A stretch of DNA of 64,000 nucleotides from Micromonospora sp. C95 (GTDB taxonomy: Bacteria > Actinomycetota > Actinomycetes > Mycobacteriales > Micromonosporaceae): the NCBI RefSeq assembly GCF_018070465.1, contig NZ_JAGPXT010000007.1, forward strand, positions 62,001 through 126,000, read 5' to 3'. The notes under the pieces were generated by a model, which saw only the letters and a program-made list of their open reading frames with translations, did not search any database and was not told the origin of the DNA. A program made the position numbers and the translations under genes. Of the stretch, positions 19,828-28,971 are shown piece after piece; position 1 is the first letter of the stretch; every line of letters starts with the position of its first letter.

Positions 19828-20808
19828 TCAGGAGGTGCCCGCAGTGGCGTGGCGCCACTGGGACGGGGTTACTCCGTGTTCGGCGCGGAAGCGTTTGATG
19901 AAGTAGCTGACGTCGGAGTAGCCGATCCGGCGACTTATCGTCGCCACGGTCAGGTCGGTGTCGGTGAGCAGCAGGCGGGCCTGCTGCATGCGGCGCTGCG
20001 CCAGCCACTGCTGCACGGTCCGGCCGGTCCGGCGGCGTACCACGGTGGTGAGGTGCCCGGCGGTGAGGGCCAGTTCGGCGGCGACGTCGGCGAGTGAGAT
20101 GGGCTCCTGGTAACGCCGCTCGACGACGTCGAAGACGGCCGCGAGCAGCGGCTCCTCTGCCGACCGCAGCTGGTCGGCGACGTCGGTGGGCAACCGGGCC
20201 ACGGCCACCAGCAGCAGGGTCAGGTGGGCGAGGGCGGCCTCCTGATGGCCGTCGCGCCGGGCGCGCAACTCGGTGTCGAGCAAGACGAAGCGCTCCACCC
20301 AGCCCGCTCGGTCGGGCGGTGGGACGCGCAGCCGCTGGGCCCGGTCGGTGCCGTGGGCGAACGGGAGGAGCAGCGGGTGTGACCGCCACGACGAGTACGC
20401 GCCCGACCTTCCGGGCCGGATCACGTCGGTCGGGAACCACACCGCCCATCCGTCGACGACCGTGGTCTCGACCGGGTCGCGGAAGGAGATGACCTGCCCC
20501 GGTGCGATGACGAACAGGTCCCCGTCGGTCACCGTCCACCTGCGGCTGTCGATCACCAGCCGGCCGTCGGCGCGATGCGCGTAGAACAGCACCAGGAAGT
20601 CGTGGGTGTGGGCACCTGCGGGGGCCGGGTCCGCGACCGGCAGGCCCGGCGCGACGCGGGCCACGGCCACCGGGGCGAGGCCGGCCACCCGATCGAACCC
20701 GATGACCGGCACGCCCTGCCCGGTCACCCCGACGGCGCGGGACGCCGGAACCGAACTTTGTCGCATCCAGTCCACAGTTACGCCATTGTCCACGGTGTCG
20801 CGCTCCAT
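19828..20808 (-). CDS. AraC-family transcriptional regulator
   Basis: This protein of about 326 residues has an N-terminal cupin sensor (AGAHTHDFLVLFYAHRADGRLVI; DGDLFVIAPGQVISF). Two C-terminal AraC helix-turn-helices follow (SLADVAAELALTAGHLTTVVRRRTG; TVATISRRIGYSDVSYFIKRFRAEHGVTP). It is divergent from a methyltransferase 45 bp away. The start may instead be the in-frame ATG at 20766; no strong ribosome site decides between them. Confidence 0.85.
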   Translation of the reverse strand: MERDTVDNGVTVDWMRQSSVPASRAVGVTGQGVPVIGFDRVAGLAPVAVARVAPGLPVADPAPAGAHTHDFLVLFYAHRADGRLVIDSRRWTVTDGDLFVIAPGQVISFRDPVETTVVDGWAVWFPTDVIRPGRSGAYSSWRSHPLLLPFAHGTDRAQRLRVPPPDRAGWVERFVLLDTELRARRDGHQEAALAHLTLLLVAVARLPTDVADQLRSAEEPLLAAVFDVVERRYQEPISLADVAAELALTAGHLTTVVRRRTGRTVQQWLAQRRMQQARLLLTDTDLTVATISRRIGYSDVSYFIKRFRAEHGVTPSQWRHATAGTS

Positions 20809-20853
20809 GACGCTGAGAGTACGACCGAACTTCGTCTGATATCGGAGCGTCAC

Positions 20854-21504
20854 ATGACCGGACCGTCCCACCACACCGCCCCGCAGCAGTACCTGCCCGG
20901 CATGGGTAAGCACTGGCTGCTTCCGCTCTACGACCCGTTCTCCCGCCTCGCCGGCATCGGGCGCATCCACGGACAGCTGATGGACCGGGCGAACCTCCGG
21001 TCCGGCCAGCGCATCCTGGAGATCGGCTGCGGTACCGGCAACCTGCTGACCGCGCTCGGGCGTCGCCTGCGGGACATCGACGCGCTGGGCATCGACCCGG
21101 ACCCGGCCGCGCTGCGCCGTGCCCGCCGCAAGGCGGCCCGGCACCGGCTGCCGATCCGGTACGAGCAGGCGTTCGCCGGCGCGTTGCCGCTGCCCGACGA
21201 CAGCGTCGACCGGGTGCTGTCCGCGTTCATGCTGCACCATTTGGACGACAACGAGCGCGCCCGGGCGCTCCGGGAGGCCGGGCGGGTGCTGCGGCGCGGC
21301 GGTGAGCTGCACGTGCTCGACATCGACGGCACGCCGTCCGGGCGGGGCGGCGGGGCGGCGCACCGCAACGCCCGGGTGGCCGCCAGCCTTCCCGAGCGGG
21401 TGCTGGCCGCGCTCGTCGACGCCGGCCTGACCGGTGTGGCGAGAAACGGCGGCGGTAAGGCGTGGTTCGGCCGCTTCGCCTGCTACCGCGCCGAGGCACC
21501 CTGA
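20854..21504 (+). CDS. Class I SAM-dependent methyltransferase
   Basis: This 216-residue protein has SAM motif I ILEIGCGTGNLL, acidic residues in LGIDPDPAAL, motif DSVDRVLSAFMLHHL and EAGRVLRRGGELHVLDID, as in UbiE/COQ5-like small-molecule methyltransferases. CGGAG lies 7 bp before ATG 20854. The substrate is unknown. It is divergent from an AraC regulator that may control it. Confidence 0.85.
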   Translation: MTGPSHHTAPQQYLPGMGKHWLLPLYDPFSRLAGIGRIHGQLMDRANLRSGQRILEIGCGTGNLLTALGRRLRDIDALGIDPDPAALRRARRKAARHRLPIRYEQAFAGALPLPDDSVDRVLSAFMLHHLDDNERARALREAGRVLRRGGELHVLDIDGTPSGRGGGAAHRNARVAASLPERVLAALVDAGLTGVARNGGGKAWFGRFACYRAEAP

Positions 21505-21532
21505 GGCGGTCGGGCCGGCACCGCAGGCTGGC

Positions 21533-23590
21533 TCAGTGCAGCGGCCGGCCGTGCGCGTCGGGTACCCCCGACTTGCGGTGGAAGTAGGCGTTGATCTGGT
21601 CGCGCCACTCTCGCGCGCAGCGCAGCTGCTCGTCGAGCCGTTCGGTCACCCGGGCGTGCACCGCCGCGTCCACCAACCCGGCCAGCGACTTCCACCGCAG
21701 GCAGGCCGCCTCCACCTCGGCCACCCCGGCGAAGTGGGTGTCGTAGATGTGCTGGATGACGGTGCGACCGCTGTGCAGCACGTGCTCGTACGGCACGTGG
21801 TGGAAGAAGAGCAACAGTTCGTCGGGGCAGGTCTCCGGGGATTCGTACACCCGGGACCACGGCCGGGGGTACTGGCCGGTGAAGCCGGTGCCGGTGGCCC
21901 GGGTGCGGTCCACGCCCACCCCGTCGCGATCGGCGAAATGGTACGTGCCCCACCGGCTGTACTCGTATCCGTCGACGTCGGGGCCGTAGTGCAGACCCGG
22001 TCGCACCATGAACCCCACGCCCAGTGGGGCGGTGTAGCGCTCGTAGGTACGCCACGAGTCGTCCATGATCTCGTGCAGGGTGCGGCGGAGCAGGTCCGGG
22101 TCGGCGCTGGTGCCCGGGTGGAAGGTCAGCTCGATCCACTCGTCGAGCACCTCCGCCGGTCGCAGCCGTGGATCCCAGGCCAGCCGGCCGAAGGCGTACA
22201 GGTTGGCCTGGGCCAGCGGATGTCCGGTCCAGAACGGGTCGTCGCCCACGTTGGACACGGCGACCAGGCCGCCGCCGTCGGCGGCCACACCGGCAACGGT
22301 ACGTCCGTCGTCGCCCCAGCCGAACCGGAGCGCCTCGCTCCACCAGGGGGCGAGGTAGCACACGTGTCGCTGTTGGCCGGTGTACTCCTGGGTGACCTGG
22401 AACTCCACCGCCATCCGGGTGGTGGGCATCGCGGTGATTACCGGGGAGACGGGCTCCCGGGTCTGGAAGTCCATCGGGCCGTGCTTGACCTGGACGATGA
22501 CGTTGTCCCGGAAGCGGCCGTCGAGCGGGGCGAAGTGGTCGAAGGCGGCCCGGGCCCGGTCGGTGGAGCGGTCCCGCCAGTCCTGCCGGTGGTTGTAGAC
22601 GAAGGCCCGCCAGTGCACCACCCCGCCGTACGGGGCCAGCGCCTCGGCGAGCAGGTTCGCTCCGTCGGCGTGGTCGCGACCGTAGCTGAACGGACCCGGT
22701 TGTCCCTCCGAGTCGGCCTTGACCACGTAGCCACCGAAGTCGGGGATGCGGGCGTACACCGCCTCGGTGGTCTCGGCCCACCAGGCCCGCACCGCCTCGT
22801 CGAGCGGATCCGCGGTGGGCAGGCCGGCGAGGACGACGGGCGCGGCGAAGGTGACCGACAGGTGCACCCGGATGCCGTACGGGCGGAACTCGTCGGCTAT
22901 CTCGGCGACGTCGTCGAGCCGCTCGGTGAGCAGCCGCGCCTCGGTGGCGTGGACGTTGACGTTGTTCACCGCCACCGCGTTGATCCCACAGGCGGCCAGC
23001 AGTCGCGCGTACGCCCGCACCCGGGCCCGGTCGCGGCGGGGGTGGCCGGCCCGCCAGAAGATCGACCCACCGGCGTAGCCGCGTTCGACCTGCCCCATCA
23101 CCGGGTGCACGTCGACGTTGTCCCAGTGGTCGAGCATGCGGCGGCGCATCGCGGGACGGTGCGGCTGCGCCTCGTGCGGTGCGCCGAACGCCGACTCGCC
23201 GAGGCGGGTCAGGTGGAACAGCCCGTAGAGCAGCCCGGCCGGCTGGTCGGCGAGCAGCACCGTGACCTCGCCGTGGCGGGCCAGGGCGTAGCCCTCCGCG
23301 CCGAGCGGCCCACCGGCTGCCGTTTCCAGGTCGGCCAGGGCGGCGTCGAGTTCGGCTGGGCCGCCGTCGCCGACGGCCGGGACCAGGGCGAGCACCAGGC
23401 CCGGCGGCGGCCCGTCCGCCGCACGCCGGACGGTGCCGCCGTGCTCGGCGCAGGCCTGCTCGATCTCGGTGACGACCGTGTCGACGAGCACTCCGCTGCC
23501 GAGGACGACGCAGTGCCGGGAGCCGATCGCGCGGAACGCCTCGGGCGGCAACCAGGCCGGGTGGACGTCGGTCGGGGCGGGGGCGGTCAT
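21533..23590 (-). CDS. Alpha-glucuronidase, GH67
   Basis: This 685-residue cytoplasmic enzyme removes (4-O-methyl-)glucuronic acid from the non-reducing end of xylo-oligosaccharides. GH67 hallmarks are present: NNVNVHAT, the catalytic acid region YVVKADSEGQPGP, VVHWRAFVYN, VKHGPMDFQTREP (base region), and VGFMVRPGLHYGP in the C-terminal part. There is no signal peptide. Start ATG 23590 replaces a longer in-frame start (23683), whose extra residues cross the regulatory palindrome. It stands alone, 7 kb from the xylosidase operon, but supplies the glucuronate that the manD-type enzyme would handle. Confidence 0.93.
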   Translation of the reverse strand: MTAPAPTDVHPAWLPPEAFRAIGSRHCVVLGSGVLVDTVVTEIEQACAEHGGTVRRAADGPPPGLVLALVPAVGDGGPAELDAALADLETAAGGPLGAEGYALARHGEVTVLLADQPAGLLYGLFHLTRLGESAFGAPHEAQPHRPAMRRRMLDHWDNVDVHPVMGQVERGYAGGSIFWRAGHPRRDRARVRAYARLLAACGINAVAVNNVNVHATEARLLTERLDDVAEIADEFRPYGIRVHLSVTFAAPVVLAGLPTADPLDEAVRAWWAETTEAVYARIPDFGGYVVKADSEGQPGPFSYGRDHADGANLLAEALAPYGGVVHWRAFVYNHRQDWRDRSTDRARAAFDHFAPLDGRFRDNVIVQVKHGPMDFQTREPVSPVITAMPTTRMAVEFQVTQEYTGQQRHVCYLAPWWSEALRFGWGDDGRTVAGVAADGGGLVAVSNVGDDPFWTGHPLAQANLYAFGRLAWDPRLRPAEVLDEWIELTFHPGTSADPDLLRRTLHEIMDDSWRTYERYTAPLGVGFMVRPGLHYGPDVDGYEYSRWGTYHFADRDGVGVDRTRATGTGFTGQYPRPWSRVYESPETCPDELLLFFHHVPYEHVLHSGRTVIQHIYDTHFAGVAEVEAACLRWKSLAGLVDAAVHARVTERLDEQLRCAREWRDQINAYFHRKSGVPDAHGRPLH

Positions 23591-23628
23591 TGCGCAGATC
23601 GTAACGTTCCCACCAAAGGCGTCAAGAT

Positions 23629-23640
23629 ACTTCCGGAAGT
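23629..23640. promoter_or_regulatory. Candidate operator upstream of GH67
   Basis: ACTTCCGGAAGT is a perfect 12-bp palindrome 39 bp upstream of the GH67 start codon. It differs from the CGAAA-N-TTTCG sites, so if it is functional it probably binds another LacI- or GntR-like regulator. Confidence 0.45.
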
Positions 23641-23648
23641 GCCGGTGG

Positions 23649-23686
23649 CCGGTGGCCGGCGGCCCGCCGGCCGGGCGGGCCACCGG
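23649..23686 (-). terminator. Hairpin terminator downstream of the AraC/GyrI gene
   Basis: CCGGTGGCC (23649-23657) pairs with GGCCACCGG (23678-23686), with extra GC pairing possible in the loop. It lies 18 bases after the stop of the minus-strand gene at 23705 and would separate it from GH67. Confidence 0.5.
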
Positions 23687-23704
23687 CCGCTGGACCTATC
23701 CCCG

Positions 23705-24574
23705 TCAGGCCGGTTCGACGGGCAGCCACAGCTCGCACGTGGCGGTGCTGAAGTCGGCCGCGCGATCGAGGATCGCGACGATCGACGGGCCCGGCCGCAG
23801 CCGCCACGGGTTCGACGGGAACCATTCGGACGCGGTCGCGGCCCAGGTCTGTTGCAACTGCTGCGGGTACGCTCCGGCGGTCCGGAAGACCGCCCACGTG
23901 CCGGCCGGCGCCGCGACGCTGTCCAGGTCGTCGGGGACCGTGGTCTCCCCGGCGACGGCGACCCCGTGCAGGTAGGTCAGCTCGGTGCCCTCCACGGCGT
24001 CGGGGTCGACGCCGTCGGTGACCTGGAGCAGACCGGCCGGCTCGGTGTCACTGAGTTCCTTGAGCCGCTGGTGTTCCTCGGCCGGCAGGGCGGTGACGTG
24101 CCGCTGGATGTGCGGGTTGACACCGTGGTGGATGAGCGGAACCCGGGCGGCGTGTCCGATGAGCCGGAACGCGGGACGGTCGACGATGCGGGTGTCCACG
24201 GGGATGCTCCCTTCGACGGTCAGGCGGAACCTGAGCTGTGGCTGGGTACGCAGGGGGCCTCCGTCACGGCGTACGTCACCCGGGCCGACGCCGTGCACGG
24301 CCCGGAACGCACGGCCGAACGCCTCCGTGGAGCCGTACCCGTACCGCACCGCGATGCCGAGCAGGTCGTCCTCGCCGCGAACGACGTCCGCGGCGGCGAC
24401 GGTCATCCGCCGCCGGCGTACGTACTCCGACAGCGGCATACCGGCAAGTGACGAGAACATCCGGCGCAGGTGGTACTCGGTCGTGCCGAGCGCCCGAGCC
24501 GCCCCGGGAACGTCGAGTTCCTCGGTGAGGTGCTCCTCGACGAGATCGACGAGCCGGTTGAGTGCCGAGATCAT
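23705..24574 (-). CDS. AraC-family regulator with GyrI-like effector domain
   Basis: This 289-residue regulator has N-terminal AraC helix-turn-helices (about 12-105: ALGTTEYHLRRMFSSLAGMPLSEYVRRRR). A GyrI-like/BmrR-type small-molecule domain follows (about 130-289: RIVDRPAFRLIGHAARVP, ending CELWLPVEPA). This order is that of Rob/SoxS-like multidrug-sensing activators. ATG 24574 has AAAGGAGG at ideal spacing, which excludes longer in-frame starts. The target genes are not evident nearby. Confidence 0.88.
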   Translation of the reverse strand: MISALNRLVDLVEEHLTEELDVPGAARALGTTEYHLRRMFSSLAGMPLSEYVRRRRMTVAAADVVRGEDDLLGIAVRYGYGSTEAFGRAFRAVHGVGPGDVRRDGGPLRTQPQLRFRLTVEGSIPVDTRIVDRPAFRLIGHAARVPLIHHGVNPHIQRHVTALPAEEHQRLKELSDTEPAGLLQVTDGVDPDAVEGTELTYLHGVAVAGETTVPDDLDSVAAPAGTWAVFRTAGAYPQQLQQTWAATASEWFPSNPWRLRPGPSIVAILDRAADFSTATCELWLPVEPA

Positions 24575-24706
24575 GAGACCTCCTTTCGAGATCCAGCCTG
24601 GCCCACCCGCCCCCGGCCGCGCCCGATCGTCCTGGTCCGATCCGATCACCCGGCGGCGGGTGGCGAGGCTCGACACACCGTCACCCGAAGCGGCCATCGC
24701 CGCAGG

Positions 24707-25129
24707 TCAGTGCAGCGCGACGCGCTCGCCCACCGGTTCCAGGTACACCGGAAGGTGGTCACCTGCCTGCGCGACGAACATGGCCACCTCGTACGCCATG
24801 TCGCCGACCTCCGCCTCGCCGTCGATGCCGACGGCGAGGACGGCCCCGTTGCCGGTGGTGGCGTGGAACAGGAACGCCCGGGACATCTGCACCACCACCT
24901 GGTGCAGCTCGCCGTCACCGCAGACCCGTGCGGCGGCCAGGCCCAGTGCCTGAAGCCCGCAGACCATGCTGGACAGCTGGCTGGCGAGTTCGTCGTCGAT
25001 GCCCCGGGAGGCGCCCAGCAGGAGCCCGTCCGGGGAGAGCACCACCGCGAACTGGGCACCCGGCACGCGGTCGACGATGTTGTCGAGCGCGCGGCCGAGG
25101 TTGTCGGCGGTGGCCACCGCAGAAGTCAT
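24707..25129 (-). CDS. Roadblock/LC7 domain protein
   Basis: This 140-residue roadblock/LC7 protein contains VPGAQFAVVLSPDGLLLGAS near the N-terminus and GAVLAVGIDGEAEVGDMAYEVAMF near the C-terminus. In actinomycetes such proteins normally pair with an MglA-like GTPase and DUF742 in conservon (cvn) operons. No such partner is adjacent here. It lies 48 bp downstream of the IniR-type regulator on the same strand and might be co-transcribed with it. Confidence 0.85.
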   Translation of the reverse strand: MTSAVATADNLGRALDNIVDRVPGAQFAVVLSPDGLLLGASRGIDDELASQLSSMVCGLQALGLAAARVCGDGELHQVVVQMSRAFLFHATTGNGAVLAVGIDGEAEVGDMAYEVAMFVAQAGDHLPVYLEPVGERVALH

Positions 25130-25177
25130 GGCAGGTCCTCTCGTTTACGGAACCGGTGATGCGGGCCGGTCCGAGGC

Positions 25178-27706
25178 TCAGGTCACGGCCCGTCGGGGCC
25201 ACGGCTGTCCGTTCGTGGTGTACGACGGTTCGGCCAGGATGGTTCGAAGCATGGCCAACAGGTCGGTGCGGTTGGCGCAGTCGAGCCGCGAACGCATCCG
25301 GGCCACGTGATGCTCCACAGTCTTGGCCGAGATGAACAACCGGTCCCCGATCTCCCGGTAGGTGAGACCGGCGACCACCAGTTCGGCCACCTCCCGCTCC
25401 CGGTCGCTGAGCCGGTGCGAGACGGTACCGGTCGCCGGCTTGCGGTCCTCGGCGGCGGACCGGCCCTGAAGCGCCCGGGCGCAGTCCAGCAACGCCGTCA
25501 TCGCCCGCCGGTCCGCGGTACGGATGGCGGCCTGGCCGGCCAGCCGGGCGCCGTCCCAGCACAGGCCGGTGTCGTGCAGGCCCCGGGCGGCGGCCTCGAC
25601 CCGGGCCGGGTCGACGGTGCCGCGCAACACCTCCAGCCAGCACTCGGCCGCGGCGGCCACCACGGCGGCGTACCGGCTGTGGCCGGCGGCGGCGACAAGT
25701 GCGGTCACGTGCCCGTCGGCGGCGGCCGGATCGTCGGTGAGGATCGCCGCGTGCAGTCCGCTCCAGTGCAGCGGGGTACCCCACAGGGGCGGGTCGGCCA
25801 GCCGGCCGAGCAGCTCGTGGGCCGCCCGCAGGTAGGGCTGGAGGCGGCCCAGGTCACCCAGCCGGGCACCGGCGATGGCCAGCTCGCCCAGCGGCAGCAG
25901 GGTGAACAGGTCCACCGGGTGGCGGACCACCGCCTCCAGCGCGGGCACCCAGCCGCGCTGCAACGCGCCGAGGTCGCTGGCGCGCCGGGCGATTCCCATG
26001 GTCAGCCCGGCGGTGAAGAGCAGGTCGCGGGATTCGAGTGCGACACCGGCGGTCGCCTCCGTGAGTTGCTCGCTCGCGGCGGCGACCCGTCCCCGCGTCA
26101 TCAGGATCCAGGCGCGCAGCAGCCGGTGCCGGCCGGTCAGCAGTGGCCCGCCGATGCCGCTGGCCAGGGCCCGGTCCAGGACCCGTTCGGCGATGTCCAG
26201 TTCGCCGCAGTGCACGGCCGTCAGCGCCGCCAGCGCGGCGGGACTGTCCGGCAGCAGCACCGCCCGCCCGTCCGGCTCCAGCAGGGCCGCCGCCTGCACG
26301 AGGGTGGACAGGGCCGCCGACGGGGTGCCGTGGACGCTTTCGCGTACCCCGTCGGCCATCAGCCGGGCGGCGCCGGCCGGCAACGTCGGCGGACTGTCCG
26401 CGACTGGTTCGGGGTGGTCGGTCGGCCGGCCGGCGGCGAGGGCACCGACCGTGGCGAAGGCGTGTGCGCTGACCCCGCCGGACCAGCGGTACAACTCGAC
26501 GCTGCGGTCGGACTGTCCACGGTGGGCCAGCGCGGTGGCGGCGACCAGCGCGGCCTCCGCCCGGCCGGCCGACGGTGCGGTGGTGAGCAGCCGGTCGGCC
26601 AACCGCAGCGCGAGGTCGAGGTCACCGGCGAGGGCGGCGGCGACCGCCTGCCGGACGCCGGTGGGTCGACCGGCGGCACCGGCCGCGGCGAACAGGTGCG
26701 CCGCCAGCGCCGGTTCGCCGCCGAGGGCCTCCTCCGCCGCCGCCTCCAGGGTGTCGGCCGGGCAGTCACCGGCGACACCGGCGGCCAGCAGCGAACGCAC
26801 CAGCGGCAGCACCGGCGCGCCCCGGTTGAGCGCCAGCTCGCTGAGCAGGTGCCAGACGGCGGTACGGTCGGCCGCCGGGCTCAGCACGGTCACCGCCCGG
26901 CGCACCAGCGGGGTGGGGCGGCCGTCGGCGCCGAGCAGGCCCGCCGCCCGCGCCTCGGCCACCAGGTCGTCGATCTCCGTCGGTTCGCGGTTCAGCAGCG
27001 GGCGCAGCGCCTCGGCAGGCAGCGGAACGCCGGCGGCCAGCGCGATCAGCAGCCGCCGCACGTCGGCGGAGAGCTGTTCCAGGTCGGGGCCGAGGTGCAG
27101 CACCACCTGGCGGGGCAGGTCGCCCGGTACGCCGGTGGTCGTCTCCTGCTCGCGCAGCCCGTCGGCCAGCCATCCCACGTGCCGGGGCATCCCACCGGTC
27201 TGGGTGTGCACGAAGTCGACCAGGTCGGCGCGGCGACCGAGGCGGGGCACGGCGGCGAGGTACGCGGCGGTGCGTGCCCGGGTGAACGGGGTGAGCAGGA
27301 GCTGGCGTCCCTCGCGGCGCAGCGCGTCGGTCAGCTCGGTCAGGGCCGCCGGTCGGGGCCACGGTCGGTAGCTGATCGCGATGCGGTGGCGGCGGTCGGC
27401 CACCAGTCGCCGCAGCGTGTGCAGCCGGGCCTCGTCGAGCAGGTGCGCGTCGTCGATCAGCAGCACCGTGTCGGGGGCGTACCCGTCGTCGGTGGCGGGC
27501 ACCTCCGTGTGCACGGTGACGCCGGCCCGGGCGTACCGGGCGGCCACCTCCTGAAGGTAGCGGGTACGGCCGTGGCCGCCCGGTCCGGTCACCCCGAGGG
27601 CGAGCGGTGCCGCCGGCTCCGCGGTGATCGCGTCGAGCAGGTCGGTCGCGTCGGCGGCGAGGACCAGCGGGCTGTCCGCCACGGCGCTCGGCATCATTGC
27701 GGTCAT
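25178..27706 (-). CDS. iniR: Large LuxR-family ATPase regulator, IniR-like
   Basis: This 842-residue protein has an N-terminal AAA-type ATPase and a C-terminal LuxR helix-turn-helix (LSDREREVAELVVAGLTYREIGDRLFISAKTV). The Walker A is GPGGHGRT, with Arg in place of the usual Lys, and Walker B is VLLIDDAH. The size, the architecture and the divergent IniB and IniA/IniC genes fit the IniR type that controls iniBAC in mycobacteria. Its start (ATG 27706) overlaps the Hsp70-like gene's stop by 4 bp (ATGA), so both are translated together. ATG 27697 also has a suitable upstream GAAGG. The middle helical repeats probably sense a ligand or protein partner. Confidence 0.72.
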   Translation of the reverse strand: MTAMMPSAVADSPLVLAADATDLLDAITAEPAAPLALGVTGPGGHGRTRYLQEVAARYARAGVTVHTEVPATDDGYAPDTVLLIDDAHLLDEARLHTLRRLVADRRHRIAISYRPWPRPAALTELTDALRREGRQLLLTPFTRARTAAYLAAVPRLGRRADLVDFVHTQTGGMPRHVGWLADGLREQETTTGVPGDLPRQVVLHLGPDLEQLSADVRRLLIALAAGVPLPAEALRPLLNREPTEIDDLVAEARAAGLLGADGRPTPLVRRAVTVLSPAADRTAVWHLLSELALNRGAPVLPLVRSLLAAGVAGDCPADTLEAAAEEALGGEPALAAHLFAAAGAAGRPTGVRQAVAAALAGDLDLALRLADRLLTTAPSAGRAEAALVAATALAHRGQSDRSVELYRWSGGVSAHAFATVGALAAGRPTDHPEPVADSPPTLPAGAARLMADGVRESVHGTPSAALSTLVQAAALLEPDGRAVLLPDSPAALAALTAVHCGELDIAERVLDRALASGIGGPLLTGRHRLLRAWILMTRGRVAAASEQLTEATAGVALESRDLLFTAGLTMGIARRASDLGALQRGWVPALEAVVRHPVDLFTLLPLGELAIAGARLGDLGRLQPYLRAAHELLGRLADPPLWGTPLHWSGLHAAILTDDPAAADGHVTALVAAAGHSRYAAVVAAAAECWLEVLRGTVDPARVEAAARGLHDTGLCWDGARLAGQAAIRTADRRAMTALLDCARALQGRSAAEDRKPATGTVSHRLSDREREVAELVVAGLTYREIGDRLFISAKTVEHHVARMRSRLDCANRTDLLAMLRTILAEPSYTTNGQPWPRRAVT

Positions 27707-28971
27707 CCTTCGTGCCCCGGGCTGCGTACCAGCTTCCGGCGGGATCGCTTCGGCAGGTCGAGGGGCGGGTAGCGGATCGGCGGGCGGGGCGGTGGCTCGT
27801 CGGGTGGCGTCAGGTCGTCGGCCGGTGGCGGGGTGCTGGTGCGCGCCATCGACCCGACGGAGGCGGTTGCGACGGTGGCGGGGGTGCCGGCCGGTGGTGG
27901 CGGGCCGACCGGCAGGGGACGTGGGGACAGGATCCGGGTGCCGGCGGCGGCCGCGCCGGCCGCGGCGGTGTGCTGCGGGTCGGGTGCGGTCTCCACCGCA
28001 AATCCGGCGGTGGCGAGCAGCTCGGCGACCAGCGGCACCCGGCTGGCACCACCGGCCAGCAGCACGCCGTCGAGTTGCGCGGGGGTCAGATCGGCGGCGC
28101 GGACGGCCTGTGCCAGCAGCTCCACTGTGGCCTGCACGGCCGGCCGGATCAGTTCCTCGAACTCCAGCCTGGTCACCGGCACCCGGACGGGCCCGGTGGG
28201 CAGGGCCAACGCCACGTCGGTCTGCGATCCGACGGTCAGCTCCCGCTTGGCCCGTTCGCACTCGGCCGGCAGCTGACGCAGGGCGGCACGGGCACCGGGA
28301 CCGGCGGCGGCCAGATCCCGGGCGAGCACGGCCCGTGCGTGCCCGGCGAGCGCCTCGTCGAAGTCGGCCCCGCCGAGTCGGGCCAGCGTCGCGGGAACGC
28401 CGACGGTCTCGTACCGGTCCCGGGCGTTGCGCCGGACCAGTGCGGTCTCGAAGGTGCCGCCGCCGAGCGCGTACACGGCGGCGGTCCCACCGGCGAAGCC
28501 CCGGGCGGCGTGTCCCTCCGCGACGGTGACCGTGCGGGGCAGCAGTGTCACCGCACCCAGGCCGTAGTCCCACAGCGCGTGGTGCAGCAGGTCACGACGG
28601 TACCGATCCCAGGAGGCGGGGTGACTGAGCACGATCATCTCGGCCGGCGCGCCCCGGGCACCGTGAACCTGGTCGACCACGTGCGCGGCGAGCAGCGCGA
28701 CGAGCGTCTCCGGCCGGTACCGCTCGCCGGCGAGCAGCAGCGGCACATCGTCGCCGACCCGGCTCAGCAACCCCCGCGCGGTACGTTCCGGCTCATCGCC
28801 GTCGCCGAGGGTGAAGGTCCCGTCTGCGGACAGCAGCAGCGTCGACGGCAGTGGACCCGGCCCGGGGTGCAGGGCGACCGGCTCCGGGTGGCTCCAGTGC
28901 CCGTCACGGTGGCGGGCGACCGCGGCGACGGTGCTGGTGTTGCCGATGTCGATCCCGAGCACGTAGGCCAT
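27703..28971 (-). CDS. Hsp70/DnaK-like actin-fold ATPase of the ini locus
   Basis: This 422-residue protein has the Hsp70 ATPase phosphate-1 motif GIDIGNTST, the phosphate-2 region AAVYALGGGTFETALV and the adenosine motif DGVLLAGGASRVPLVAELL. The substrate-binding domain of DnaK is missing. Instead there is a proline-rich, basic tail of about 75 residues (PPPADDLTPPDEPPPRPP, KRSRRKLVRS). Such truncated Hsp70 proteins are linked to IniB-like genes in actinomycetes. AGGAAGAAAG precedes ATG 28971. It is divergent from iniB and coupled to the regulator, so it could chaperone or switch IniB or the dynamins. Confidence 0.8.
   Translation of the reverse strand: MAYVLGIDIGNTSTVAAVARHRDGHWSHPEPVALHPGPGPLPSTLLLSADGTFTLGDGDEPERTARGLLSRVGDDVPLLLAGERYRPETLVALLAAHVVDQVHGARGAPAEMIVLSHPASWDRYRRDLLHHALWDYGLGAVTLLPRTVTVAEGHAARGFAGGTAAVYALGGGTFETALVRRNARDRYETVGVPATLARLGGADFDEALAGHARAVLARDLAAAGPGARAALRQLPAECERAKRELTVGSQTDVALALPTGPVRVPVTRLEFEELIRPAVQATVELLAQAVRAADLTPAQLDGVLLAGGASRVPLVAELLATAGFAVETAPDPQHTAAAGAAAAGTRILSPRPLPVGPPPPAGTPATVATASVGSMARTSTPPPADDLTPPDEPPPRPPIRYPPLDLPKRSRRKLVRSPGHEG

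Noticed and set aside
19191..19898. Plus-strand frame opposite the DinB-like gene
   Set aside because: No motifs; the minus-strand protein has the TIGR03086 signature and a ribosome site.
21434..24451. A 1005-codon plus-strand frame opposite GH67 and the AraC/GyrI gene
   Set aside because: It crosses two clear minus-strand genes and their intergenic terminator; composition is that of an antisense frame in GC-rich DNA.
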